Part shown: positions 18,405 to 26,401 of the stretch, one piece after another
Layout: each line of letters starts with the position of its first letter
Position numbering within the stretch: the first letter of the stretch is position 1
From: Sphingomonas sp. BK235
GTDB taxonomy: Bacteria; Pseudomonadota; Alphaproteobacteria; Sphingomonadales; Sphingomonadaceae
NCBI RefSeq assembly: GCF_004345855.1
Contig: NZ_SLXN01000002.1
Coordinates: forward strand, 496,001 to 560,000
DNA: 64,000 bases
Reading direction: 5' to 3'
The notes under the pieces: model-generated
The model's database searches: none
Seen by the model: the letters and a program-made list of their open reading frames with translations, nothing else
Told to the model about the DNA's origin: nothing
Translations under genes and position numbers: made by a program

Positions 18405-20069
18405 GTGGGCGCGACGATCGACCAGCTCCAGGACACCGACCTGGTCAAGCAGCTCAACCGCGATCACGAGCGGCTCGCGAGCTTGCGCGCGCCGTGGGAG
18501 AGCGTGTGGCGCGAGATCGACGAGCGCGTCAACCCGCTCGGCGCCGGCGGCTGGGACGGCACCGGCACCGGCGCCGGGCGCGTGCGCGGCGCGGGCAATT
18601 TCGACGTCACCGCGGTGGAGAGCCTCGACCGCTTCCAGGCGGCGATGGCGGCGATCACCGTGCCGTTCCAGTCGCAGTACATCCGCCCGCGCTTCGAGGA
18701 CCGCGACCTCGACAAGCTGCCGGCCGTCAGGCGCTGGTGCGAGCGCGCGGGCGACCGGCTGTACGCGATCCGCTACGCGCCGCACACCGGCTTCCGGGTG
18801 CAGTCGGGCGAGGACCTGCGCCAGCTCGGCTGCTACGGCTCGGGGCCGCTGTGGAGCGGCGAGCGCAAGGGCGTCGGGCTGTTCTACAAGGCGCTGCACC
18901 TCTCCGAATGCTATTTCGACGAGGATTTCAGCGGGCAGATCGACACCGTCCACCGCCGCTACACGCGCTCGGCGCGCCAGCTGGAACAGGAGTTCGGGCG
19001 GGAGGCGCTGACCCCGCGGATGCGGCGCGCGCTCGAGCAGGACAAGGCCGCCGAGCGGTTCGAGCTGCTCCACGTCGTGCGGCCCAATCCCGCGATCGAG
19101 GCGGGCGCGCTCGACCGGCGCGGGATGCCGGTCGACAGCGTCACGGTCGCGCTGGACGAGAAATGGGTGCTGCGCCGCGGCGGCTTCCACTCGATGCCGA
19201 TCAGCGTCAGCCGCCACGTCACCGGGCCGGGCGACATCTACGGCCGCTCGCCCGCGCTCAAGGTGCTGCCGACGATCAAGGGCGTCAACGCGATGCAGCA
19301 GACCAACCTGCGCGCCGGGCACAAGCTGGTCGACCCAGCGCTCGCCTTCTTCGACGACGACGGGATCACCTCGCTGGTGACGCGCCCCGGCGGCGCCAAC
19401 CCGGGGCTGGTCAACGAGCGCGGCCAGCTGCTGGTCGCGGCGATGCCGAGCGGCGCGCAGCTGCCGATCGGGCTCGAGCTGGTGGAGAGCGAGCGACAGG
19501 TGATCCGCACCGCCTTCCTCGAGGACTTCTTCCGGATCCTCACCGATCCCGGCGACCGGATGACCGCCACCCAGGTGCTCGAGATGGTCGCCAAGCAGGG
19601 CGTGCTCGTCTCGCCCTACGCCGGGCGCTACGAGACCGAGAAACAGGCGCCGGTGACGCAGCGCGACCTCGAGCTGGCGTTGCGCGCCGGGCAGATCGAG
19701 CCCTTCCCGCCCGAGGTGCTCGAGGCGGGCGCCTGGCCGCGGATCGACTACGACAACCCGCTGTCGCGGATGGCGCGCGCCGAGGAGGCCGCGGGGCTGA
19801 CGCGCTGGATCGAGGCGATGACGCCGCTCGCCAACGTCGATCCGGGGGTGTTCGACCACGTCGACACCGACGCGGCCGCGCCGGGGCTGGCCGACGTGCT
19901 CGGGCTGCGGCCGAGCTGGATCGCGACCCCCGACAAGGTCGCGGCCAAGCGCCAGGCGCGCGCGCAGCAGCAGCAGGCGAGCGCCGCGCCCGGGCAGATG
20001 GCGGACGCGGCGGGGGCGTATCTCGACCTCGCCCGGGGCAATCAGGTGGTGGCGGGGGCGGCAGCGTGA
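18405..20069 (+). CDS. phage portal / head-to-tail connector (T7 gp8-like)
   Basis: This 554-residue protein belongs to the podoviral head-tail connecting family: an N-terminal WESVWREIDERVNP segment, RWCERAGDRLYAIRYAP, HTGFRVQSGEDLRQLGCYGSG split across the wing, GDIYGRSPALKVLPTIKGVN (stem region), and a C-terminal helix ending in a glutamine run. Twelve copies form the DNA entry vertex. The start is a GTG at 18405. It is followed with a GTGA overlap by a 58-codon gene. Confidence 0.88.
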   Translation: MGATIDQLQDTDLVKQLNRDHERLASLRAPWESVWREIDERVNPLGAGGWDGTGTGAGRVRGAGNFDVTAVESLDRFQAAMAAITVPFQSQYIRPRFEDRDLDKLPAVRRWCERAGDRLYAIRYAPHTGFRVQSGEDLRQLGCYGSGPLWSGERKGVGLFYKALHLSECYFDEDFSGQIDTVHRRYTRSARQLEQEFGREALTPRMRRALEQDKAAERFELLHVVRPNPAIEAGALDRRGMPVDSVTVALDEKWVLRRGGFHSMPISVSRHVTGPGDIYGRSPALKVLPTIKGVNAMQQTNLRAGHKLVDPALAFFDDDGITSLVTRPGGANPGLVNERGQLLVAAMPSGAQLPIGLELVESERQVIRTAFLEDFFRILTDPGDRMTATQVLEMVAKQGVLVSPYAGRYETEKQAPVTQRDLELALRAGQIEPFPPEVLEAGAWPRIDYDNPLSRMARAEEAAGLTRWIEAMTPLANVDPGVFDHVDTDAAAPGLADVLGLRPSWIATPDKVAAKRQARAQQQQASAAPGQMADAAGAYLDLARGNQVVAGAAA

Positions 20070-20242
20070 GCCGGAAGCGACGACGGCCGCACGCGTGGTA
20101 CGCGCAGATCCTGCCGCTGCGGCTCGGCAAGGTAATCTGCGAGCATTGCGGGAAGGTCGTGGCGGTCGGCGACTGGCCGACCGGCAAGCGGACGCGCTGC
20201 CTGGGGACCAGGACTCGGCCGTACCGGGGGAAGATCTTTTGA
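20066..20242 (+). CDS. small basic phage protein with a CxxC motif
   Basis: The 58-residue, arginine/lysine-rich product has CEHCG near residue 25 and one further Cys about 20 residues later, resembling an incomplete zinc ribbon. It starts at a GTG overlapping the portal stop by four bases and its own stop overlaps the next TTG start. Function unknown; the overlap pattern and strong basic charge support a real gene. Confidence 0.65.
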   Translation: MSRKRRRPHAWYAQILPLRLGKVICEHCGKVVAVGDWPTGKRTRCLGTRTRPYRGKIF

Positions 20243-20616
20243 GCGCCGCCGAGCGCAACCGGCTGCGGTGGCGCGCCGTGGGGATCGCGCGGGCGGTCAA
20301 GGAGCTGTTCGCGGCGGGTGAGCGGGTGCGCGGGTGGCGCGCCGCGGTGGCGCGCGCGCTGCTCGGCCGGGCGCCGCGGGCGTGGCTGTACCGCGCTGTG
20401 CTGTTGGCCGACGGGCTGGTGCTGCGCGTCGCGGCCGAGCGCGTGCTCGCCGACCTGCGCGACTTCACCTTCGCGGCGCGGCCCGCCTTCGATCCCGACC
20501 CGCTGGTGATGGCGCGGCGCGAGGGCCGCCGCGACGTCTGGCTGCGGCTGACCAACTACCTCCACCCGGACGAGCGCCAGGTGCGGCTTCTGATGGAGAG
20601 CGACGATGGCGACTGA
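20239..20616 (+). CDS. phage protein, possibly Bbp19-like
   Basis: The 125-residue protein starts at TTG in a TTGA overlap. It is strongly basic and helical at the N-terminus, with an RREGRRDVWLRLTNYLHPDE segment near the C-terminus reminiscent of Bbp19-type proteins that sit by the portal in Bordetella-phage-like podoviruses; this similarity is from memory and tentative. It overlaps the scaffold gene by 11 bases. Confidence 0.6.
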   Translation: MSAAERNRLRWRAVGIARAVKELFAAGERVRGWRAAVARALLGRAPRAWLYRAVLLADGLVLRVAAERVLADLRDFTFAARPAFDPDPLVMARREGRRDVWLRLTNYLHPDERQVRLLMESDDGD

Positions 20617-21523
20617 GGACACGGGTGCTGGTGCGGGTGGCGGAGACGCGCTTGGCGGGCTGCTCGGCGGCGCGGGCGGTGGCGCCGGCGGTGGGACGGC
20701 GCCGGCGGCCGAGGGTGGCGCCGGTGCGGGCAGCGAGGCGGGCAGCGGGGCGCCGGCGGGGGCGGCGCCGGACTGGTACGCCCACGTCTCGGCCGAGGCC
20801 GGCGACGGCGAGAGCGCGTCCAACCGCGACTGGCTCGCCGCCAAGGGCTTCAAGGATCTCGACGCGGTGGTGAAGTCGGCGCGCCACGCCGAGCGCGCGC
20901 TCCACGACAAGGGGATGGTCGCGGTGCCGAAGGAAGGCGCGGCGCCCGAGCAGGTGGCCGCCTTCCACCGCGCGATCGGCGTGCCCGAGGCGGCGACCGG
21001 CTACGAGATCAAGGGTCCCGAGGGCGTGGCGCTCAACGAGCCGCTGCTCGCGCGGCTGGCGGGGGCAGCGCACGCGGCGGGCGTGCCGAAGGGGGCGTTC
21101 GAGCGCACCGTCGGCGAGTTCATCCAGGCGCAGCTCGACGAGGCCGCGGCCGAGCGGACGCGGCAGGATCAGCTCGCCGAGGGGAAGCTGAAGGAGTGGG
21201 GCGGGAAGAAGGACGAGCAGCTCGCGCACGTGTCGGCCGGGATGCGCGCGCTCGGGCTGAGCGGGGCGGACGGGGTGGCGCTGCGCGGGGCGCTCGGCGC
21301 CGATCGCGCGCTTGAGCTGATGGCGAAGATCGGCGCCGGTGTCGCGGAGGACACGCTGGTGGGCGGCGGGCGCGGCACCTTCGGGGTGTCAGCGGCCGAG
21401 GCGAAGACGCAGCTCGACGCGATGCGGAACGACCCCGAGGTGGCGCGCAAGGTGGCCAGCAAGGGAACGCCGGAGCGCGCGCGGTGGGAGCGGTTGAATC
21501 GCGCTTGGGCGGAGGGACAGTGA
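20606..21523 (+). CDS. phage capsid scaffolding / assembly protein
   Basis: This 305-residue protein has a Gly/Ala-rich disordered N-terminus (1-55), a segment DWLAAKGFKDLDAVVKSARHAE typical of podoviral scaffold proteins, a YEIKGPEG motif, long charged helices (about 165-215), and a basic C-terminal helix expected to contact the capsid. It guides prohead assembly and is absent from mature particles. In related phages the capsid gene follows directly; here the A+T-rich cargo island intervenes. Confidence 0.78.
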   Translation: MATEDTGAGAGGGDALGGLLGGAGGGAGGGTAPAAEGGAGAGSEAGSGAPAGAAPDWYAHVSAEAGDGESASNRDWLAAKGFKDLDAVVKSARHAERALHDKGMVAVPKEGAAPEQVAAFHRAIGVPEAATGYEIKGPEGVALNEPLLARLAGAAHAAGVPKGAFERTVGEFIQAQLDEAAAERTRQDQLAEGKLKEWGGKKDEQLAHVSAGMRALGLSGADGVALRGALGADRALELMAKIGAGVAEDTLVGGGRGTFGVSAAEAKTQLDAMRNDPEVARKVASKGTPERARWERLNRAWAEGQ

Positions 21524-21578
21524 CAGGCGAATCGACACTGCTTGCGCGTACATATATCTTCATGAGATAAGGCCGACT

Positions 21579-22121
21579 ATGAGCAGCCAATTACCTGAAA
21601 AGACGCTATCCGACAATTTAAGCCGAGTGAACGATTGGCTTAAGTTTGCCGAGACAAAGAATGCGGCGCTACTTACCTTTTCATCAGCGTGGCTACTCGC
21701 CACCTGCTCGCTTTGGTCGAACGACAAAGCCCCGCACTACTTGAAGATTGGCTCTCTTAGCGTTGTTCCACTTATTATTGGAGCAGCAATATGCGCGATT
21801 CTATCATTATTGCCGTCGGGGCAGATAAAGATTGCGGGTGACACGGCAACTGGCCTGACCACCCGTAATTTGCTCTTCCACGGGAATATAGCGAAGCTAG
21901 ACCGGGGAACTGCGCGAACATCGTTCGCTACTCGCTATGGCGTGTCGAAGCTAGATGAGATATCATCTAATCTCATTGATGATCTTGTCACTCAGCTTGT
22001 TGAGACGAGCCTAATAACAGTAAGGAAGTTGAATTTATTTGCAAGAGGAGCGAAATTCATCTTAGCAGCGTTTATAATTATTTTTCCAGCGATGCTTCTG
22101 AGCTCGCTTACTCTCACTTAG
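21579..22121 (+). CDS. Pycsar-type transmembrane effector (PycTM-like)
   Basis: The 180-residue membrane protein begins with an amphipathic segment, LSRVNDWLKFAETKNAALL (14-32), matching the N-terminal signature of Pycsar TM effectors (VNxWxxFADTKA-like). TM1 lies at about 28-46, TM2 at about 57-79, a cytosolic middle of about 75 residues follows, and a C-terminal TM spans about 157-180. Family knowledge: PycTM oligomerises on cCMP or cUMP and damages the inner membrane of an infected cell. It is A+T-rich compared with the phage genes on both sides, has its own Shine-Dalgarno (AAGG), and ends tail-to-tail with the cyclase gene, overlapping it by eight bases. The family assignment is by motif recognition only. 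Confidence 0.75.
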   Translation: MSSQLPEKTLSDNLSRVNDWLKFAETKNAALLTFSSAWLLATCSLWSNDKAPHYLKIGSLSVVPLIIGAAICAILSLLPSGQIKIAGDTATGLTTRNLLFHGNIAKLDRGTARTSFATRYGVSKLDEISSNLIDDLVTQLVETSLITVRKLNLFARGAKFILAAFIIIFPAMLLSSLTLT

Positions 22122-23268
22122 TTTCTTCGTCAGGCGGACTGGTTGTAAGGTTAAGTGCGGCAGCTATCTCGACCGCAGCTACGATTTTGCCCTCGAAGGC
22201 CGGTTCCTCTGGATCCTCCCCCTCCGTTATGAGCGTAGGTGGATTTAAGAAGTTTTCTATCAGCTTATCCAACTTCTCAACGTACCAATCCGGCACAATT
22301 GTAAGTTTATGCTCGCCATCCTCAAGAATGAAGGGCCGGAAGGTGTAGGAGGTCTGCTCTCGATAGAAGGCAGCGCAATACTTCTGGACGTCACGCGGAT
22401 CGCACGGTTTGTCGCCTGTCAGCCTATCTTCAAGGGTTGCGGCGGTACCTGACTCTCCCATATCGATCCAGAAAAGCGGATATGGCAGCCCACCAAAGAC
22501 ACCTTTAAGTGGGATAGCACCACCGAAATGGAACTTTATTTCTTGATCGAGAGCGTCATCATCTGGGGTCGTCAAGGATAGTATGTATGGTATACCTACA
22601 CTCACAACAAAGCGACGAGCTGACGCGTGCGAGGCCAATCTGAAGCCAACATCAACCGACGGTCCAACGAAATCAATTGACGCTTTGCTTGCCCCAGGAT
22701 CAGTATAGTACTCATTTAGAATTATACCACTTTCCACAAAGTAGTCTTGCGGATCTGCACTTAAGAGACTGCCCGACTTAACCGAAACAACATCCTTATT
22801 TTTGACTGGAAAGCCAGCTATCCATGCTGTAGCTTTAACATCAAGGCGGTTGTCATTCCTTTTCAGGAAAGAGCGTATTTTGCCGAGGGCAGAGATCCAA
22901 CATTCCAACGCAAGGGACAATTGCCGGTAGTCAGTCAAGACTTTAGTGAATAGGATTTCGTCCCCAACGGTCTTCCACAGCTCTGGAGGCGGACCACACA
23001 GTGACTCACTAGAAATTACTTTTTTCGTTGAATCACGCCACGCCGAAAAAAACGCCAGCTGCGCTTCTATGTAAAATCCTTGGATGATTGAAAACCAAGG
23101 AGTGTCGTCCTTACTTTCTTTGTCCCGGAGCGTTATCACTTGGGACTGCTTTAAAGCAGTAGATCCGACTATGTCCGCACTTAGGAATAAACGCAGACGC
23201 GGCTTGAGAAATAGTGGGCAGTCGGAGCGGAGCGGCAATTTATCCTCGCAGATTAAGCTGTCGTGCAC
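22114..23268 (-). CDS. class III nucleotide cyclase, Pycsar PycC-like
   Basis: The soluble protein is 384 residues if the GTG at 23268 is used. It carries class III cyclase marks: LFLSADIVGSTALK with the first metal Asp32, KTVGDEILFT with the second metal Asp103, and DFVGPSVDVGFRLASHA with the late Arg/Asp pair. The metal residues are about 70 apart, longer than in adenylate cyclases, so an insertion lies between them. Pycsar cyclases make cCMP or cUMP on phage infection; base preference is not readable here. The C-terminal 130 residues contain no recognised domain. A GTG at 23325 would extend it by 19 residues but overlap the peptidase by 86 bases; at 23268 the overlap is 29 and AGAGG precedes the start. 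The gene is A+T-richer than its surroundings. Confidence 0.78.
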   Translation of the reverse strand: MHDSLICEDKLPLRSDCPLFLKPRLRLFLSADIVGSTALKQSQVITLRDKESKDDTPWFSIIQGFYIEAQLAFFSAWRDSTKKVISSESLCGPPPELWKTVGDEILFTKVLTDYRQLSLALECWISALGKIRSFLKRNDNRLDVKATAWIAGFPVKNKDVVSVKSGSLLSADPQDYFVESGIILNEYYTDPGASKASIDFVGPSVDVGFRLASHASARRFVVSVGIPYILSLTTPDDDALDQEIKFHFGGAIPLKGVFGGLPYPLFWIDMGESGTAATLEDRLTGDKPCDPRDVQKYCAAFYREQTSYTFRPFILEDGEHKLTIVPDWYVEKLDKLIENFLNPPTLITEGEDPEEPAFEGKIVAAVEIAAALNLTTSPPDEETK

Positions 23269-23782
23269 GAACCTCTGCAGCCTGCTCGGAGACACCGAAA
23301 AATGAGGCCGTCTTCGCCAGGTCACCTTCGCAGGCCAGATACTGCTCTCGGAACTGCTCGGCTGGCATAAGGAACGCTCCGGCGAACCAATTCGCCTCCC
23401 ACTCTACTCGCTCCGAACCTCGCCGATACGCGATCATCTTACTCGAAGAAACCGATTTACCAGCATGCCGCGGCCATAAGTAGTGCACAACAAAGTGCCC
23501 AAGTTCATGCGCTATAGTAAACTTATCTCGCCGCGGACTTGTGTGTGACGGAACGACAATGGTGAACTTAGAAGGGCTCTCAACGTACAAGCTCCCAGAA
23601 CTGTCCGGGTCGCTAGACAACGTATCTTCTACACTAACCACGCCACCCATTCTCTGCACGAGATCCCGCACATCATCACCGGGGGCATAATTTAACTGCT
23701 TAGCAACTGATTCTGCGAGGGCAAATACTTGCTGTTTTGTTAGATTGGAAGCCACAGCAGCAGCATAATCTAGCGCGGACAT
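23240..23782 (-). CDS. ImmA/IrrE-family zinc metallopeptidase
   Basis: This 180-residue protein has the catalytic HELGH at 92-96 and the downstream third-ligand motif RVEWEANWFAGAFLMP (about 130-145), both diagnostic of ImmA/IrrE peptidases. No N-terminal helix-turn-helix is evident. Such enzymes cleave repressors after DNA damage or stress, and the related CapP peptidase switches on CBASS operons. It is the first gene of the minus-strand unit and overlaps the cyclase start, so the two are almost certainly co-translated. A role in activating or de-repressing the cyclase is my inference; its target is not visible nearby. The ATG at 23782 is preceded by AAGG. Confidence 0.85.
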   Translation of the reverse strand: MSALDYAAAVASNLTKQQVFALAESVAKQLNYAPGDDVRDLVQRMGGVVSVEDTLSSDPDSSGSLYVESPSKFTIVVPSHTSPRRDKFTIAHELGHFVVHYLWPRHAGKSVSSSKMIAYRRGSERVEWEANWFAGAFLMPAEQFREQYLACEGDLAKTASFFGVSEQAAEVRARQLNLRG

Positions 23783-24088
23783 TTGCTGGCCTTTTTAAGT
23801 TAAACCCTCTCTAACATACCTGATCGCGCCATGCAATCCGCCTTGTTCCCCTTATGTTTCGTCGTCCGCTGACGATGTGCCCTTTAACGTTCTTGCTTCA
23901 AGGCTGGTGGGTTAGTATATGTTCCTAACGCGGCAAGCCGCCCGCCTCCCTCGCGGAGGCAGCGGCCCGCGCCCCAGAGCCGGGTGGCTCCGCCGATCGC
24001 GGGCGTTAAACGATAGAGCGGCCCTCCCCGGCACGGGGCGGCAAGCCCTTCGAAACAGGATCAGTCCTTTTTCGCGAGGGAGGCCCGC
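23783..24088. other. spacer: cargo-island promoter side and capsid leader
   Basis: The left part (to about 23930) is A+T-rich and must hold the minus-strand promoter of the peptidase-cyclase unit. A GTTAG/CTAAC inverted pair lies around 23911-23929. Composition returns to phage-like GC at about 23930, probably the island's right boundary. The right part leads to the capsid gene, whose Shine-Dalgarno is GAGGGAGG at about 24076. No gene is seen. Confidence 0.45.
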
Positions 24089-25024
24089 ATGGCCGACGTC
24101 AACACGACGGCGAATTACGAGTTCACCAACAACGTCGAGCTGCAACTCCAGCAGACCAAGTCCCAGCTGATCGACGCGGTCGAGACGCAGGACTGCGCCG
24201 GCGCCGAGAAGGTCACCGTGGCGGACCTCATCGGCTCCACCACGCCGCAGGAGGCCGACGAGCGCCACGGCGACCTCAAGGAAACCGACCCCGGCCACGA
24301 CCGCGTCTGGCTGGTCAAGACGAACGAGCTGTACTTCCACAAGTTCGTCGACGGCGCCGACCAGCTCGCCACCCGGATCAGCCTCGACGGCGGCTACACG
24401 ATGGCGGCCACGGCCACGATCAATCTCGCCTGGGACGACCGCATCCTCGAGGGCGTCTACGGCCCGATCCTCTCCGGCAAGGAGGGCACCACCGTCACCC
24501 CCTTTCCGCCCGCGCAGATCATCCCCGCCGCGACCGGCGGCGCGGGTGGCGGCGCGACGCGGATGAACGTCGCCAAGCTGCGCGCCGCCAACAAGATGCT
24601 CGACAAGGCGTTCGTGGGCGCCGAGGCGCAGGCGACCAAATACATGGTGCTCACCGCCGAGCAGAACGACGACCTGCTCTCCGAAGTCCCCGCCACCTCG
24701 TCCGACTTCAAGGGCGCGTTCGGCGGCGAGTTTCAGGACGGCCGGATCATCCGCATGCTGGGCTGGACCTTCCTCCACCTCGAGCTGCGCAATCCGGCGC
24801 TCAACGCCTTCAAGTCCAAGCTCACCGTCGATGCCGACGGCAACACGCGCACGCCCTTCTGGGTGAAGTCGGGCGTCCGGCTCGGCATCTGGAACCGGCT
24901 GCGCACCGAGATCAAGGACCAGCCCAGCAAGGTCAACACGCGCTCGGTCTTCGCCGGCACCACCGTCGCCGCCACCCGCACCCAGGCGGGCAAGGTCGGC
25001 ATCATCCTCAACAGCGAGAAGTGA
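24089..25024 (+). CDS. phage major capsid protein
   Basis: A 311-residue protein with excellent ribosome site and strong coding bias. It shows the pattern of podoviral capsid proteins: an N-terminal arm (MADVNTTANYEFTNNVELQ), a QTKSQLIDAVETQ helix, a core beta/alpha region, and a C-terminal VKSGVRLGIWNRLRTEI segment preceding the last strand. Position after scaffold and before tail tubular genes supports the call. It would build the icosahedral shell. Confidence 0.82.
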   Translation: MADVNTTANYEFTNNVELQLQQTKSQLIDAVETQDCAGAEKVTVADLIGSTTPQEADERHGDLKETDPGHDRVWLVKTNELYFHKFVDGADQLATRISLDGGYTMAATATINLAWDDRILEGVYGPILSGKEGTTVTPFPPAQIIPAATGGAGGGATRMNVAKLRAANKMLDKAFVGAEAQATKYMVLTAEQNDDLLSEVPATSSDFKGAFGGEFQDGRIIRMLGWTFLHLELRNPALNAFKSKLTVDADGNTRTPFWVKSGVRLGIWNRLRTEIKDQPSKVNTRSVFAGTTVAATRTQAGKVGIILNSEK

Positions 25025-25461
25025 GCGACGCGATGGCAAATCATCTCGCCACCGAGTTCGAGACGTCGCCGGGCATCCCGGCGCGGCTCGACAACCGCCT
25101 GGTCAACGCGGTCACGCGCCGCAGCCGCGCCACCAAGCCGCCGGTGGCGCTCGAGCCCGGCGACCGCCTCTTCCTCGGCCGCCTGCCGCGCGGCGCCGCG
25201 ATCGTCGCGCTGTCGGCGAACAGCGACACCGCGCTCCCCAAGGTCCACCTCTCGATCGGCACCGACACCGAGCCCGACCGCTTCGCCGCCGCGCGCGAGG
25301 TCAAGGTCACCGACACGCCCGTCGCGCTCGGTCCGCGCGGCGCGGCGCACGCCGCCACCCCGCTCGGCGCCGAGGAGGAGCTGTGGCTGACCGTCACCGG
25401 CGCCGCGGTCCCGGCCGAGGCAGTGCTGGTGATCGACACCGAGTTCGCGCTCTCGGCCTGA
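25021..25461 (+). CDS. phage structural protein (head decoration/completion candidate)
   Basis: A 146-residue beta-rich product starting at a GTG that overlaps the capsid stop (GTGA); an ATG at 25033 is an alternative. No signal peptide. The sequence suggests a compact beta-sandwich (DRLFLGRLPRGAAIVAL, LWLTVTGAAVPAEAVLVIDTEF). Position directly behind the capsid gene suggests a decoration or head-completion protein. Family not recognised. Confidence 0.65.
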   Translation: MSDAMANHLATEFETSPGIPARLDNRLVNAVTRRSRATKPPVALEPGDRLFLGRLPRGAAIVALSANSDTALPKVHLSIGTDTEPDRFAAAREVKVTDTPVALGPRGAAHAATPLGAEEELWLTVTGAAVPAEAVLVIDTEFALSA

Positions 25462-25566
25462 CCCCCGCTTCGCCGCCGGCGCGATCCACGGGGGCGTGGC
25501 GCGGCGGTGGCGGACCCCGGGGCGGCGCCGCGAACGCCGCCCCGGAACCCCGCGAAGGAACCCGAA

Positions 25567-25764
25567 GTGACCGCCACCTCGCTCACCGTCACCCGCGGCC
25601 ACCCGCGCCCGCAGGACGTCGCGCTCGCCGCGGCCGACGCGCTCGGCGACGGCGAGGCCGCGCGCCTCACGCTCGACGCGCGGACGATGTCGCGCGGCGA
25701 CGCGCTGCTGCTGGTCGAGCAGCTGCGCCAGGCGCTCGTCGCGCTGCCCTGGCCGCTGCGCTGA
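25567..25764 (+). CDS. small phage protein
   Basis: A 65-residue product starting at GTG 25567 behind GAAGGAA. It has one predicted strand and two helices (DALLLVEQLRQALVAL). It lies between the decoration candidate and tail tubular A. Function unknown. The frame is open further upstream, but that part reads as proline/arginine-rich non-coding translation. Confidence 0.55.
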   Translation: MTATSLTVTRGHPRPQDVALAAADALGDGEAARLTLDARTMSRGDALLLVEQLRQALVALPWPLR

Positions 25765-25777
25765 GACGCCCCGAGCG

Positions 25778-26401
25778 GTGGCCGACTTCGTCACCATCGC
25801 CAATCTCGCCGCCGCGTCGATCGGCGAGGACGACCAGCTGCGCTCGCCCGACGACGACACCCACCTCGCGCGCTCGGTGCGCGCGGTGTGGGATCTCGAG
25901 CGCCGCGCCGCGCTGCGCGACCACCAGTGGAACTTCGCGATCCGCCGCGCGCAGCTCCCCGCGCTCGCCGACGCGCCGCTCGACTGGCGCGCCGCCTTCC
26001 ACCTCCCCGCTGACTGCGTCCGCCTGATCGAGGTGCTGGGGGTGAGCCGCACGCGCTACCAGCTCGAGGGCCGCGCGCTGCTGGCGGACGCGCCCGGCCC
26101 GCTCGGCGTCCGCTACGTCGCCGACGTGCGCGAGACCGCGCTGTGGGACGACCTGTTCGTCCGCGCCTTCGCCGCGCGGCTGGGCTACGCGATCGCCGAC
26201 CGCGTCACCGGCGACCGCGCGCGCCGCGCCGACGCCTGGGGCGCCTACCAGCAGGCGCTCGCCGAGGCCAAGCGCGTCGACGCGCTGGAGAACCCCGGCG
26301 TCAGCTGGGCGCCGTGCGGCTGGGAACTGGCGCGCACCGGCGGCAGCTATGGTGGCGGGGGCGCGACCGCGCTGACCCGCGACGGGCTGCTGTTCCCGTG
26401 A
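25778..26401 (+). CDS. tail tubular protein A (T7 gp11-like)
   Basis: The 207-residue protein, GTG start, shows the gp11-type layout: NLAAASIGED at the N-terminus, VWDLERRAALRDHQWNFAIRR, LPADCVRLIEVLG, and WDDLFVRAFAARLGYAIADRVTGD followed by a long helix. In T7-like virions this protein forms the adaptor ring under the portal. Its stop is overlapped by the GTG of tail tubular B. Confidence 0.82.
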   Translation: MADFVTIANLAAASIGEDDQLRSPDDDTHLARSVRAVWDLERRAALRDHQWNFAIRRAQLPALADAPLDWRAAFHLPADCVRLIEVLGVSRTRYQLEGRALLADAPGPLGVRYVADVRETALWDDLFVRAFAARLGYAIADRVTGDRARRADAWGAYQQALAEAKRVDALENPGVSWAPCGWELARTGGSYGGGGATALTRDGLLFP

